Shown: positions 9,561 through 19,114, counted from the first letter of the stretch. The stretch is 64,000 bases of DNA from Phytophthora quininea (GCA_011947345.1 JAAVTG010000388.1:60604-124603), one strand, 5' to 3'. Notes: generated from the sequence alone by a model not told the origin. Program-made: numbers and translations.

Positions 9561-10660
9561 TAGATGAAATCAGTGCCGGTACTCCGCAAGCTGCAGTGGA
9601 CTACTTGAAAAGTAGCAAATGGGAAAACAGCGCATGCATCGTATCAGAACTGGGAAAACCACTACAACAAGGTGAATTTACGATTGCCCATTTTTCGCAT
9701 TCACCAGGGCGGACTCAACTCCTTCCGAGCGTAGCAGCTCGAAAATCTCCACGAGCATCGGTAGAGAATTTAGCTTTAGGTAAAGAGACTATACCGGAGT
9801 GGAGTTCAGAACATAGGAAGCGATCGCCCATATCTGGATGATCCGGACCACAAGTACTCAATGTATACTGTGGAGGATACGGAATCAAGAAATATTCGAA
9901 GGAGAGCAACTTTCCAAATACCAAGCAGCCAGAACAGCGCATAAAAACCAGCAGATTTTCAATGAAGGAAATTGAATTGATTAATTTTTAGCGGGTTTCT
10001 CGTCTTCAACAGCAGATTTTCAAATTGAGGCGGTAATCAGAGAGAGAGAGATCTTCTCATCCAGGCTCTCAAGAACATGGATGGAAAATGGCGCAATGCT
10101 ACAGCATTCTCAAGCACATGTCCCCAGGCGATAAACCAGTGCTACTACAACAATGGTGTATGCAAATGCACTGCAGGAGAGAAAACCAATAGCGGACTGC
10201 GTAGGAGCGCGGATCTAACTGTGAACTTACGATCAGGATATGAACCGTCCGTATGCAACTCGGGTACTCACGAGGAGTTCAAACCTAGCACACAGTGAGA
10301 TGGTGCTCCAAAGGATCGAACAAGCAGGGAACCAATTAGCGAAGTATACGATATTAAGTACAGCACAAGTCAGACTTATTGCCAGTCAGGAGAACAAGAT
10401 CAAGCAAATGAAGTCCCCAATCATATGTGACAAAGTGAATGCAGTAGCATGGACTAAAGGAAAGAGGAAAACCATATCAGCCCTGCTAAAGCTGATCCAG
10501 TCGAAGAGCAAGGACATGCAGGTGCAAAAACCCTACCAGATCACGTCGAAAACTTATCCACGGGCAGCTCCAGCGGACACCAACACCAACAAAGACAAAA
10601 ATCAACAAGAAGAGTATCAGGCAAAGTCTGCACAGTCTAATGTAGTCGAATAATTCGAGC
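9561..10660 (+). other. Probable transposon-derived open frames, unassigned
   Basis: Several adjoining plus-strand frames (9596-9841, 10077-10298 and 10240-10653) have Lys/Gln/Thr-rich composition unlike the nearby secreted-protein genes. They may be remains of the same retroelement as 8780-9560. The string HFSHSPGRTQ near 9690 has a similar counterpart (YFPHSTERTQ) in the palindrome spacer near 7690. I recognise no domain. Confidence 0.3.
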
Positions 10661-10795
10661 TAAATGACAGTCGACGAGTTTTAGAGGTATTCTTGAAGCC
10701 TCAATTTTATTTTCTCGGAACAAGAATTTAACCTCGATGTCTCTGCGCCCTCGTGGAGCTATTGTCAGGTCCCAAAGCGAACTTCATGTAGCCCT

Positions 10796-11227
10796 TTAAT
10801 CGGCAAAGATTTTCCATAGGACCTGGTACAGATTCGGTCTCTGAGTTGGGCGATAAGTGGTCGGTGCAGGTGTCGTCCAGCTATTGGGCGGTTCCAGCGT
10901 CTCGGCCAACACCATCGTCTGTTGTCGTTTCTTCGTCCTGCGTCGCCCCCACCTAATCCGCTTGCTCTTCTTCCGCTCTTCGTCTTCGTCGTCTTCATCA
11001 TTGAGGAGATCACCGTCATCATCCGACTCGAAGCCGGATTTCGCCGGTGTCTTGGTCGACATTTTGTCGGCAGCTTCGATCAAGGATCAGGTGGCCTTGG
11101 CTTCTACACGAGCAGGAAGTTCGGCAGCGCCTCGCAACTTGGCGGTTGGCGCAGAGTTGGACGCAACGTGGAGACCATCGGTAGTTGCAATCAGCACGAC
11201 AGCCGCCACCAAAACAGTAACTCGCAT
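10796..11227 (-). pseudogene. RxLR-EER-type effector gene with in-frame TGA
   Basis: The minus strand has a 144-codon frame interrupted once. Codons 1-19 encode a signal peptide (MRVTVLVAAVVLIATTDG). An RxLR-like KLRG lies at about residues 30-33. TGA interrupts at codon 47 (11087-11089). The same frame then continues with a strongly acidic DEDEERKKSKR segment, a good dEER motif, and ends with a Trp-containing NLYQVLWKIF. It is most simply a recent pseudogene made by one substitution, with downstream coding character intact. A functional short product of 46 aa or stop readthrough cannot be excluded. The upstream Inr is weak. Confidence 0.55.
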
Positions 11228-11459
11228 CGGTGGAGTTTACTTGGTTGGTTCCGAGAAGGTTGAGAACTGACGTCTAGGAAATTAATCGATGGTTATCACC
11301 TAAGCTGATGCCGTACGGAATGATAGATTGCGTACAGGATTCGATTGCTGATCCCCATCGCTGATTCAAGAGCAGCAGTTCAATTTGCTTTCGTGTCACG
11401 TGGTGACAGACGTATCTTCGACGCATAGAAAGCAAGTCCAGATCCGAGGCGAAGCAAAG

Positions 11460-11570
11460 GCGAACGGACTAGCCGATCCTGCACAGCTTCCCGGTATCCG
11501 CAGGCGAGTTTGCGTGGCCTGTCATACTGACGCAAACATTGACAACAAATCTTCACCATGCTTGAGAGAA
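11460..11570 (+). promoter_or_regulatory. Dispersed upstream block with 8-bp inverted repeat, second copy
   Basis: GTTTGCGT (11508-11515) and ACGCAAAC (11530-11537) repeat the inverted pair seen at 4671-4700 with the same 14-bp spacer. The block lies about 220-330 bp upstream of peptide gene F. Parts of it (GATCCTGCACAGCTTCC, about 11474-11490) recur at about 13986 and 19957 upstream of the minus-strand genes at 13740 and 19740. Confidence 0.4.
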
Positions 11571-11647
11571 CCATAATTTTCGATCAGGTCTAGAAACCGT
11601 ACGAAAAGCTTTGTCTTCTGGTCATTTCATCCGGAGATCATGCCCGT

Positions 11648-11740
11648 GATTACAAGATTGTCCAGTATTAGTCACGTTTGCTTGAATGTTTTTACTGTTT
11701 GCAAATAGTCCTCTGAATTCTTTCATTCCTCAATTGCGGT
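11648..11740 (+). promoter_or_regulatory. Upstream block and Inr of peptide gene F
   Basis: GATTACAAGATTG..AGTATTAGTCAC (11648-11675) matches the upstream block of genes B and O. TTTCATTCCTCAATTGCGG (11721-11739) is an oomycete Inr/FPR. Both are well preserved although the coding part downstream has lost its core. Confidence 0.5.
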
Positions 11741-11787
11741 CGTAGTGCAAGCAAGTCCGCCAACACCCAATCCAAGTTTGTTCCAAG

Positions 11788-11883
11788 ATGCAACTCGCCA
11801 AGATTCTGATCTGCGCCGTCGTGGCTATACTGAGCGTTCACGATGTCCCGATCACGCCACAACCCAGCATCAGTTCGAAGTAA
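11788..11883 (+). CDS. Truncated secreted peptide, member F (core missing)
   Basis: Encodes 31 aa. It has a full family signal peptide (MQLAKILICAVVAILSV), then only about 14 residues with no NPGxYNR core, ending PQPSISSK. The tail resembles that of the relic at 12386-12487 (SPSISD), so an internal deletion seems to have removed the core while keeping the frame. The promoter blocks upstream are intact. It is probably a non-functional remnant, but it is still a translatable secreted micropeptide. Confidence 0.5.
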   Translation: MQLAKILICAVVAILSVHDVPITPQPSISSK

Positions 11884-12385
11884 GCTCCTTTTGACGACCC
11901 GCGGTTTTAGCGATACCAGCGACAAGCGAATCAGCAAAGAGATTGGCTTTTTGACTACAAAACCAACCACACGACTGTCATGGGATTCCGACGAGTTCAA
12001 CACCCTAAGAAAAAGAAAAACTTTCTTTGGCGTCTTAACCAAAGCAATACGCAGTTCGAAAACAATATTGCTCACGTGACCTGCGGGCGAGCTTTATCCA
12101 ACTTCACTATTGACCGCTGAAGCTCCGAACATAAAAATATACGTCAGTAGCCACACACAGCCACAGTTGTCATCGCCTCCTTGGATATTGATTTTCAGAC
12201 CGAATTGAGTCAACCCTTTTATTGATGGCCGCACATGAAAGCTTGGGGATAATTATTGTCTCGTGAACAATTATGGTGACAAGATAGAAAGTTTGTTTTT
12301 CATGTTGATGCGTTGGGGTGTTAACGCTGTCTAAGACAACTATGGTCATTGGCTTTATCGACAAAAGCAGTTCACACAAAGGATC
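11884..12385. other. Intergenic, no supported gene
   Basis: The plus-strand frame 11843-12079 and the minus-strand frame 11692-12075 overlap the gene F region and show no domain. I see nothing else. Confidence 0.3.
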
Positions 12386-12487
12386 TTAATCGCTGATGCT
12401 GGGACTTGGAGCACGGTAGTATTGTCCTGGGTTCTCCCGGATATAACCGTTGCTTGAAGCACTCATTACAGTGTACAGCCACGACAT
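12386..12487 (-). pseudogene. Peptide-family relic, member G
   Basis: The minus strand preserves the core YIRENPGQYYRAP followed by a Ser/Pro tail and TAA at 12386-12388. The upstream DNA still matches the signal-peptide region of member F (GTCGTGGCTG-type string) but out of frame, and no MQ start survives. A 33-codon frame from ATG 12487 exists but encodes no signal peptide. I call it a pseudogene. Confidence 0.5.
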
Positions 12488-12762
12488 TAATGTGGTGGAT
12501 TTGCTATTTGGGGGTTGTTTTAGTATATGACTGGAAAGTTGGTCTTCCAGTCTAAAATCTGACTGATCGCGTGTCGTAGGTCGTTCTATGGTTCATAGCA
12601 AGCGCCACTAACCTCGCAAAGCTGAATAGGTTGCTAAGTAGCAGCCCTTTCTTCAACGAGGTCGTTTACAGTGTGTACAAAGCCGATGTCTGCTTTTCAA
12701 AAGACTTTTCATTCCCGAATTCACCTTAGACCAACAACAACTCCTTCAAGACCGGAACCAAG

Positions 12763-12864
12763 ATGCAGTTTCTCAAGACCATCGTCGTCGCTCTGGTTGC
12801 CATGGCGGCCATGACAACAATCACCGTCGACGCCAAGGCTATGCGTGCGGAAGTCCAGTACTAA
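12763..12864 (+). CDS. Short secreted peptide, member H (minimal)
   Basis: Encodes 33 aa: signal peptide MQFLKTIVVALVAMAAMTTITVDA and a mature remainder of only about nine residues (KAMRAEVQY). The signal peptide is closest to members L, M and O (MAMA, VDA, AKA strings), but the QSPYNR core is absent. A good Inr/FPR (TTTTCATTCCCGAATTCACC, 12706-12725) precedes it. It may be a truncated copy or a very small secreted peptide. Confidence 0.45.
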   Translation: MQFLKTIVVALVAMAAMTTITVDAKAMRAEVQY

Positions 12865-12997
12865 ACACCCACATGACGCGAAGGATGGATCAGTCCTCTA
12901 TTATCGATTAATAGAGCAACATTGATTCCTGTAATTGATGTTGTTACATTTTCCCACAGTATTCTGCAACTACCGCATTTCTCGACGTCGAGACAAA

Positions 12998-13321
12998 ATG
13001 CAGCTCGCCAACGTTTTCTATGAGATTAGTGCTAGATCGAGTTTAGAGTCCCACCGACAGCTAAATGCCAGCCATTTTAGAGACAAAAAGCAAATGATAT
13101 GGCTGGTTCGCCCTCCCGTAGACGCTTGTGCTTGTTTTCTTTTCTTCCTGTCTTGGGAGTTGGGAGGGGTTACTTGGCCGAAGACCTTGACACAACACTG
13201 GGAAACTGAGCGATGGAATGGCGAAGTGCAGTGCAGTGGTGGTGGCTTCCGTGGCGGCTGTAAAAATGGATCTTCATGCTGTATATTGGGGTTAGAAGTG
13301 TTAAATTCGACAACACCATAA
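12998..13321 (+). pseudogene. Peptide 5' end fused to unrelated sequence, member I
   Basis: A family-like 5' leader and the first codons MQLANV (12998-13015) are intact. The sequence then switches abruptly to an unrelated 108-codon frame rich in Trp, Cys and Gly with no signal peptide. The switch looks like a breakpoint of an insertion or rearrangement. The downstream frame has no recognised domain and is probably repeat-derived. Confidence 0.4.
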
Positions 13322-13739
13322 CGTTCACCTTCGCAATCGCACTTGCTGTTGCCTGCCGGAAGAATCTGCTTCCTACAGCTTTCGTGGGCGTGGTTGGAGC
13401 CAAGAACCCTGCCTTCTCCATATTGCAATCGTCAATTCCGCTGTTGAAAAGCACCATCATTTAAGTTTCTTTTTCGCGTAACTATTTGTCGGCTTGGAAC
13501 CAGGTATGCAACCGCTCATCCTTCAATTTGCATACTACCTCACCGCGGTTTCATGGTAAGCATGATCTCAAAACAACGATAAAAAGCGAAGAAGAGTCCT
13601 CAACAAAACAACTCGAGAAATGTCGTAAATGTTTATTGCGTAGTGTGCAAGCGAAGCAAGCCCCATTAGAACCCGAAAATCGGGTCTTCTGGTTCTTTCT
13701 CGTAGACTTGTGGCGAACCAGCAGGTGGTGCTGTTGGAC
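13322..13739. other. Duplicated non-coding segment
   Basis: From about 13490 the sequence matches 19550-19740 (shared GTCGGCTTGGAACC, GATAAAAAGC-type and GAACCCGA-ATCGGGTC strings). It forms the 3' side of the gene pair at 13740 and 19740. A plus-strand frame at 13276-13464 looks weakly hydrophobic but lacks support. Confidence 0.4.
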
Positions 13740-13910
13740 TTACAAAAGCCAATCGAAGATGCCAAGCTGACGCTCGCCGTCGTGTGCTGGAGGACGAGGC
13801 ACTTGTTCATCTTTTCGAAGTTGCTTGGGCGGAGGAGGCGTCGCCGTTTCAGCCGAAATTGCGACGAAGAGCGTCACCACACTGAAAGCTAGTACGGAAG
13901 CGAAGTGCAT
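13740..13910 (-). CDS. Small secreted Pro-rich protein (second family), intact copy
   Basis: Encodes 56 aa. Signal peptide MHFASVLAFSVVTLFVAISA is followed by a Pro-rich, charged mature part (ETATPPPPKQ, then PRPPAHDGERQ, ending GIFDWLL). No family is recognised. The stop codon overlaps a perfect splice donor (TTTTGTAAGT), and after it an alternative frame codes for Pro/Gly and EKEPEDPIFGF-like sequence that also exists in the paralogue at 19740. The true protein may therefore be longer by splicing, or the stop may come from a one-base deletion. It shares its upstream block with the other genes of the array. Confidence 0.55.
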   Translation of the reverse strand: MHFASVLAFSVVTLFVAISAETATPPPPKQLRKDEQVPRPPAHDGERQLGIFDWLL

Positions 13911-13949
13911 AGGGTCGATGTCGATGGGAGTGAAGCCGAGGAAATTGCA

Positions 13950-14085
13950 GAGTGAGGCCGAACGAACCGAAAAGAGCAATTGGGCAGATCCTGCACAGCT
14001 TCCACCAGTATCCGCAGAGGAGTTCCGTGGCACATTCAACTTGGAGATGTCACACTGACGCAGGCATTGACACAGCCATGACAAC
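13950..14085 (-). promoter_or_regulatory. Shared upstream block of the 13740 gene
   Basis: GCAGATCCTGCACAGCTTCC and the following ACTGACGCAGGCATTGACA correspond to the blocks at 11460-11570 and 19940-20060. The GTTTGCGT half of the inverted repeat is decayed here. Confidence 0.35.
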
Positions 14086-14279
14086 GCAAAACACTTCGCA
14101 ACTTTCGACCTTGGACCAAGATCTCGTTCGGCACCTCTTCGGAGGATCCCGTTCTCGGACGCGAAGTCCCCCGCGGGGGTCGACAATGGAGGAGAAGGAG
14201 TTCTTGACACCTAGGACGCAGCAGTGACGTGCTAGGCGAACGTCCACAAGACACTACCTCGCTGCACCCCACAGGAGAT

Positions 14280-14545
14280 TGGTTACCTCCTGGTGGGTGT
14301 TCAAGAAACAAAGCACCATGGCGCGAAGGACTCGGCAGACCCTTCGCGATCAAGATCAACACCCGTCAGTATATGAGAGGACCGGTAACCGTCTCGTGTG
14401 TACAAGGATTCCTCCACCACGGCGCGACAGGCCCGGTGAGCCGTCACGCTTCAAGACAACCCACCAAAGCACGAAGGACCTGGTGACCCCTCGCGTGTTC
14501 AAGATCTCTCACACCACAACGCACCGGGGCCAGTGACCCCGGGGC
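14280..14545. repeat. Degenerate tandem repeat, ~50-bp period
   Basis: About five degenerate units can be followed by the recurring TTCAAGA or TCAAGAT string roughly every 50 bp, each followed by a CACCA and a CGCGAxGGxCC-type string and then GGTGACCC or a relative. No credible coding potential is seen. Confidence 0.5.
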
Positions 14546-14699
14546 GTTCCTGCTCCAGCACCAACGGATAGAGGACTTGGGGACCTCTATGTTCATGAAT
14601 TTCCCTCCCCAGAGCAACACAGCAGCCCGGATATGAAATCCGCCTTGGAGTGTTCCACCCGGATTGATGACAACCTACCCATAAGTGTGACTCACTGTA

Positions 14700-14975
14700 C
14701 CAGGGTGGGGGCCTACCGATGCGTGGACAATCGCAAATGTCTGACAAGATGCCCTAGCAGAGCCTATGTAGCAGGCTGTGGACCCACCCGAATGTAGACA
14801 ACCCAGATGTCTGACAAGAATGACCAAAGTATAGCTGTCGACAGATCAATGGACCTACCAGGCAAGTGACGGAGACAAGGACCTGACTGGCGTATGGACA
14901 ACCCAGATCAACCGCACAAGACCTTCAGGGATGGTCCACATATGGACTGAGGAATCAATGGACCCATCCGAATGC
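14700..14975. repeat. Second degenerate repeat block
   Basis: GGACAA-CCCAGATGTCTGACAAGA-type strings recur near 14724, 14795 and 14896, and GGACCYACC-GAATG-type strings near 14780, 14833, 14880 and 14951. Spacing is irregular (50-100 bp). The block adjoins the 14280-14545 repeat and may belong to the same old satellite-like element. Confidence 0.4.
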
Positions 14976-15226
14976 GTCTTTTAAAAACCATCCTATCCAT
15001 AGCAAGCTATCATTCCATCATTGCACACACAGCACCTTGTACAGCTGTGCCACGAGCACCGACGACGCATCTTTTCCTTCTCCCATGCTACACCTAAAAC
15101 AAATATTTATATTGATTGTGAAAGTGCACAGCTCTACCCACTGGAGCGAGTGCCTTTTTCATCCAAGTGTCATCTAGCGCAACCCAAGCGTTAACTGAAT
15201 TATCGCAGTCCTTATTTTCAGCCAAG

Positions 15227-15369
15227 ATGCAGCTCTAGATTCTGCGCGTCGCTGTCGTGGCTGTGGTGCTTCAGTGAGCACCTATATCCCGGACAACCCA
15301 GGACAGTTCGACCGCGGCTATGACCATTCGACTCCAATGCCCAGCATGTGTAGTGAGGTATTTTCTTGA
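15227..15369 (+). pseudogene. Peptide-family relic, member J
   Basis: The start MQL is followed at once by TAG (15236-15238), and the signal-peptide region then loses frame relative to the core. In the second frame the core TYIPDNPGQFDRGY is perfectly legible and ends at TGA 15367-15369. The leader matches member B most closely. There are two independent lesions, so it is a pseudogene. Confidence 0.7.
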
Positions 15370-15524
15370 TGACTCGCACTTCCAAAAGTTCCGTACCAAA
15401 ACCGAGTCATGCGTATGAATGCGATGCCACGAACACTATTTAGCATCGCGTCAGTTATGGTGACGGTCTTCCCAGCGCTGCCTTGGCATCACGGTAGCAA
15501 TGTGTACTGCTTACACTAGCTCAC

Positions 15525-15785
15525 ATGTTCAGGAGAGGCAATAATCATCGCATCGAGCAAAGGCACAAGTTCGTGCCGCTCCTCTCATTCTCCAATTTCG
15601 CAGGAACCATCAACACTTTCCAGAAACAAGCAGTAATACAGTTTGTCAAGCGATTCTCACTCGTCATTATCTTCGTTCTCGGTTTGGTTCAAGTCAGTGC
15701 CGAGGCCAACGACCAAGGAGAAAACCCAGGGGCATACCACCGCGGCTACCAGCAAACCGAAAGTCAGGCCGGCAACCTTCACTAA
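15525..15785 (+). pseudogene. Peptide-family member K with ATG changed to ATA
   Basis: The 49-codon peptide frame is fully open: signal-like IQFVKRFSLVIIFVLGLVQV, core ENPGAYHRGY, tail SQAGNLH. The position of the initiator is ATA (15636-15638), where the paralogue N has ATG. An in-frame ATG at 15525 would add 37 residues and bury the signal peptide. In both K and N the leader is open upstream in the same frame because it is duplicated sequence. The Inr/FPR (CTCTCATTCTCCAATTTCG, 15582-15600) is intact and lies downstream of the ATG at 15525, so that ATG is unlikely to be in the mRNA. Probably silenced unless a non-AUG start is used. Confidence 0.6.
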
Positions 15786-15944
15786 CGAAGCATCGATAAC
15801 CTTCCTAAGCTGAGGCAAACGTAGGCTAGTCGGATAGCCGCTAGTTTTTAACCGACATTAACCCTTTTTTCTGTCGAAGATATGCTTTTCAAACGATTTA
15901 TTTATTTTGTCTAGCAACACCAGATCTCCCAATTCGACGGGGAA

Positions 15945-16103
15945 CTCAAACTCACCTGTTTGCTACTTGCTTTTCTCGTGACTTTGCCACACACCACATC
16001 TTCGTCCGGTTACGCTGTAGAAGAGAACACCGATTGGCCAAGTTCACGGACGGTACAAAATATCCGATACCATTGTCAACGAATCTCCAGTCGTTGCGCA
16101 TAA
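15945..16103 (+). pseudogene. Vestigial secretory reading frame without start
   Basis: A signal-peptide-like stretch KLTCLLLAFLVTLPHTTSSS begins at 15948, where the preceding codon is CTC instead of ATG. It is followed by about 30 residues and a stop at 16101-16103. An FPR-like CTCCCAATTCG lies just upstream. No family is recognised. It is listed because it fits the pattern of start-codon loss in this region, but the evidence is thin. Confidence 0.3.
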
Positions 16104-16850
16104 AACTTGGCTTTGATCCGCCAGAAAATAATACTTATCCCGGAACTCATGCACCACATGTGGACGACACGAACGTAACTCTCACGGATAGATAGCTTAT
16201 CATCTTAAGACGAGAAATCCGCTAAACAGTTAATCAATTCAGTTTCCTCCTCCGCCTCGAGTCGTTGCGCATTGACAGGATAGTTCTTAAGTTTCAACAT
16301 CCAAGTGATTCGTGGCGACATCGTCATGAGCGAAAGAAAATGTTGAGTACTGTCGGTAGTCATATTCACGCCCACTATGACAACGCGCACTTCGATAAAC
16401 TCCCTCATGGGCGAGTATACTTTCTTATTATTATGGGATATTGAGTTACTATCCACGTAGATATTCCTACCGTGGAATATACCCTTTCTTCATTCCAAAA
16501 TTCATCTTGAATACCACCAGCCACGATGAACGAAAAACCGAGGTGGCAGTCAGTACGATACCGCGGTGGTGGTCCTCTATTATTTGTTATCTTTAACTAA
16601 TAGATTCCTGATACCTCTGTACGCTCTGCCTAATGCTTCCTGTTTGTTTCACTTTTGTCTTGGGATGCCGTGTTCCGTGTCTCTAGTCAATACGATACCG
16701 TGAAGAGCACAAGCGCCAGTAAACGAATCATCGTTTACATTGTGGCGGTTGTAGCGTAGTTTATTTTATCGAGACTAATGGGGGATACAACAGCTCATAA
16801 ACGACAAATAATCTCGACTACACACACACAAACAAGACCCATTTCTAGTC
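16104..16850. other. Intergenic, no supported gene
   Basis: A minus-strand 83-codon frame (16205-16456) lacks domain or promoter support. I see nothing else. Confidence 0.3.
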
Positions 16851-17000
16851 TTCACCCATTGTTGATTGTTGATAGCGTTATGTAGTCGTGGTTCGCGATG
16901 TGACAGCGCTAATTACTGTGCAGAGAATGCGGAGTTCAGTAGATTTTTCCTCATCCCTGCCATTCATCCAAACTCAAGCGATCAAACGTGCTTGGGCATT

Positions 17001-17020
17001 TCATTTCCGAATTCGACTCA
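17001..17020 (+). promoter_or_regulatory. Inr/FPR core promoter of peptide gene L
   Basis: TCATTTCCGAATTCGACTCA lies about 35-55 bp before the ATG at 17054. The same position in M (18239-18257) and O (20521-20540) carries TTTCATTTCCGAATTTGAC and CTTTCATTTCTGCATTTGAC. Confidence 0.5.
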
Positions 17021-17053
17021 GGACAGCAACACCTTCTACTCCAAGATCCCACG

Positions 17054-17191
17054 ATGCAGATGTCCAAGCAACTCGTCGTCATTTGCGTTGTCATGGCCAT
17101 GGCAATGATCAACGCGAAGGCGAAGGAGCACCAAAGCCCTTGCAATCGCGTGAATCCGACCCGCGTTGAACTTCGACTCGAGACTTCCTAG
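17054..17191 (+). CDS. Short secreted peptide, QSPYNR subfamily, member L
   Basis: Encodes 45 aa. The signal peptide is MQMSKQLVVICVVMAMAMINA and the mature part KAKEHQSPCNRVNPTRV and a diverged C-terminal end. It belongs with M (18287) and O (20585), which share signal, core and a ~500-bp flanking unit. Here the core Tyr is Cys, and the C-terminal Gly/Ser/Lys tail of M and O is replaced, probably through a local frameshift. It is plausibly functional, but this is the weakest of the three. Confidence 0.6.
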   Translation: MQMSKQLVVICVVMAMAMINAKAKEHQSPCNRVNPTRVELRLETS

Positions 17192-18238
17192 TCGAAATCC
17201 GACAAAAATGGCCTTTCATCAATAGTCAAAGCAAATGCAAATGAGCCAACTTGGTAGTAAATAATGTCCGTGCGTTGTTGCCATTGTGTCCTGGTTCACA
17301 GGATGCCACGAATTGCCAACGAGTTGCAATCTCACCCTCGGTTCTTTAAGAGCTGCCGTTACTACCAGAATGTTAAACCAAGAATGCTCCTGCAATGCAT
17401 GTTTCCAATCTTGTATTCAAAACTATTGCTATGGTATAATTTTGTTATAGGCTCCTGTGATTTCTACTCTTGAATCAAACCGACGTTAACGAGCACAAAT
17501 ACCTTAACGATGTGAATTGGAGAATGAAGAAGTAGAACGAATATGTGAAAATGGACATACCGGTACTTCTCTTCGATGCAAAGATTGTCGGGTTTTACGG
17601 ACATGCCTGTAGATATATACAATTATTTTATTGGCAAGCGGTAGCCTAAATATTTAGGAGCAGTAGGAATAGTAAGGTAGTCTATTGAACGCTGTTCGTT
17701 AATAGCCTCCAAGGTAGATTTTTTTCAATCGATAGCTAAAAGCCATTGAGAAAGATAGGTGGCACTGGTTTGTGCGTCAAACCCAGACGTCTGCGTTAAC
17801 TCCGGCTAATACTGTATGGAAGTTCTCTTCACTATGTCTCAAGCCCGCTACGCACGATTTCGAAAATACAAAATAATAAGAGGAGGTGGCTTTAACAACG
17901 GCAAAACCCACGAAAACTGGCATGTTTGTATACTGCTCTAGAACCTCATCCTGGAGTCTTCTTCGTCGGTCTCGTACAAATGTGGAGTACCAGGAGGTGG
18001 GATCGATTGCCTTTCAAAATCAAGCGGTCGGAGCTTCCAAGCTCATGCTCGACGTCGTAGGTGCAGTGTTAACATCTTCTGAAAGTTGGCAGCATAGCTA
18101 CCAGCGGTATCGGCACATTCAATTTGGGTGATTCGTACTTGACAACAAACACGAGGGAGATTACGAAAAACGTAATCCGGTAGGCTCATCCATCCTACTT
18201 TTTCAGGCTGCGTAAATGCTCCGTCAACTGCCTAGACT
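17192..18238. other. Spacer of duplicated peptide unit
   Basis: The first ~200 bp match the sequence after M (18431-18640) and after O (20729-20900), for example GCAAATGCAAAT and TTGGTAGYAAA strings, so about 500-bp units were duplicated. Around 18060-18160 is a decayed copy of the upstream block found at 11460. No gene seen. Confidence 0.4.
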
Positions 18239-18286
18239 TTCATTTCCGAATTTGACTGCTCCAACTCAAGCCACCAAGACCCCTCC

Positions 18287-18430
18287 ATGCAGATTTCCAA
18301 GCTTCTCGTCGTCATAGTCGTTGCCGTGCTGGCCATGGCGATGGTCGACGCGAGGGTGCTAGAGAACCGAAGCCCTTACAACCGCGGGAATCCGACCCCG
18401 AGCTCCGACTCGAGCAAACACCGTGGCTAG
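18287..18430 (+). CDS. Short secreted peptide, QSPYNR subfamily, member M
   Basis: Encodes 47 aa. The signal peptide is MQISKLLVVIVVAVLAMAMVDA and the mature ~25 aa contains NRSPYNRGNPTP and a Ser/Lys/Gly tail ending KHRG. There is no cysteine. The SPYNRGNP core links the two subfamilies because it shares YNRG with members B, C and N. The Inr/FPR lies at 18239-18257. Function unknown. Confidence 0.7.
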   Translation: MQISKLLVVIVVAVLAMAMVDARVLENRSPYNRGNPTPSSDSSKHRG

Positions 18431-19114
18431 ACTTCTAAGGCGAAATTCGGAGGCAACATTGGGTCAACCAAAAGTACGCCAGAAAGTAAACCAAAGCCAA
18501 TGCAAATTCAGCGTCTTGGTAGCAAAACCGGTATGTAAGTTGTTGCTTTATGCCCTACTATGACTTGCTCCACAATTCCAACCGTCAGTCCTTTCGGAGC
18601 TATCGTGACACTACTGGAATTTTAACCTAAGATTCCCTGAAAAGCTAGAAGGGCGTTGGGGAGTAGCTCTTCGCTGCGGAATTTGGGATGGGAACGATAA
18701 GAGAGCGAGATGTTAGGCGAGCTGTATCTTCGTGGACGTTCAGGAAAGACCGTAGGAAGAGTGTTGTTGAGCCAAACACCAAGCGAAGCCGGCGTTTTAT
18801 TCACGACAAAGGGTTGATGGCATATTGGATCGGTCCATGTTCCTGGGCAGCAGCGGTGGCACCTTTCTTATCCATCAGTCAATATTCCTTATTTCCGATA
18901 GGAAATCCCGTCGGCAGCGTGGCGCGCTCAATTCATTAGGAAAATAAGTAGCAGACAGATGAGTTTTAGTTCTCTTCGAAATGAAAAATTGCTACACGTA
19001 GTCGATAAAACATATAGTAGGCAGTGTTAATGTGGCGAAAAGATTTTCTTTTTCTTGAAAACTATTACCATTCTCATTGCTTGCCACTGGCTAGGCAGAG
19101 GTTTTCAGTGTCTC
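18431..19114. other. Intergenic, no supported gene
   Basis: Contains the 3' half of the duplicated unit and then sequence without recognisable features. Minus-strand frames around 19074-19361 are shadows of the gene at 19115-19264. Confidence 0.3.

Noticed and set aside
13276..13464. Hydrophobic plus-strand frame with FAIALAVAC
   Set aside because: The signal-like part is internal, with no start in place and no relative found in the window.
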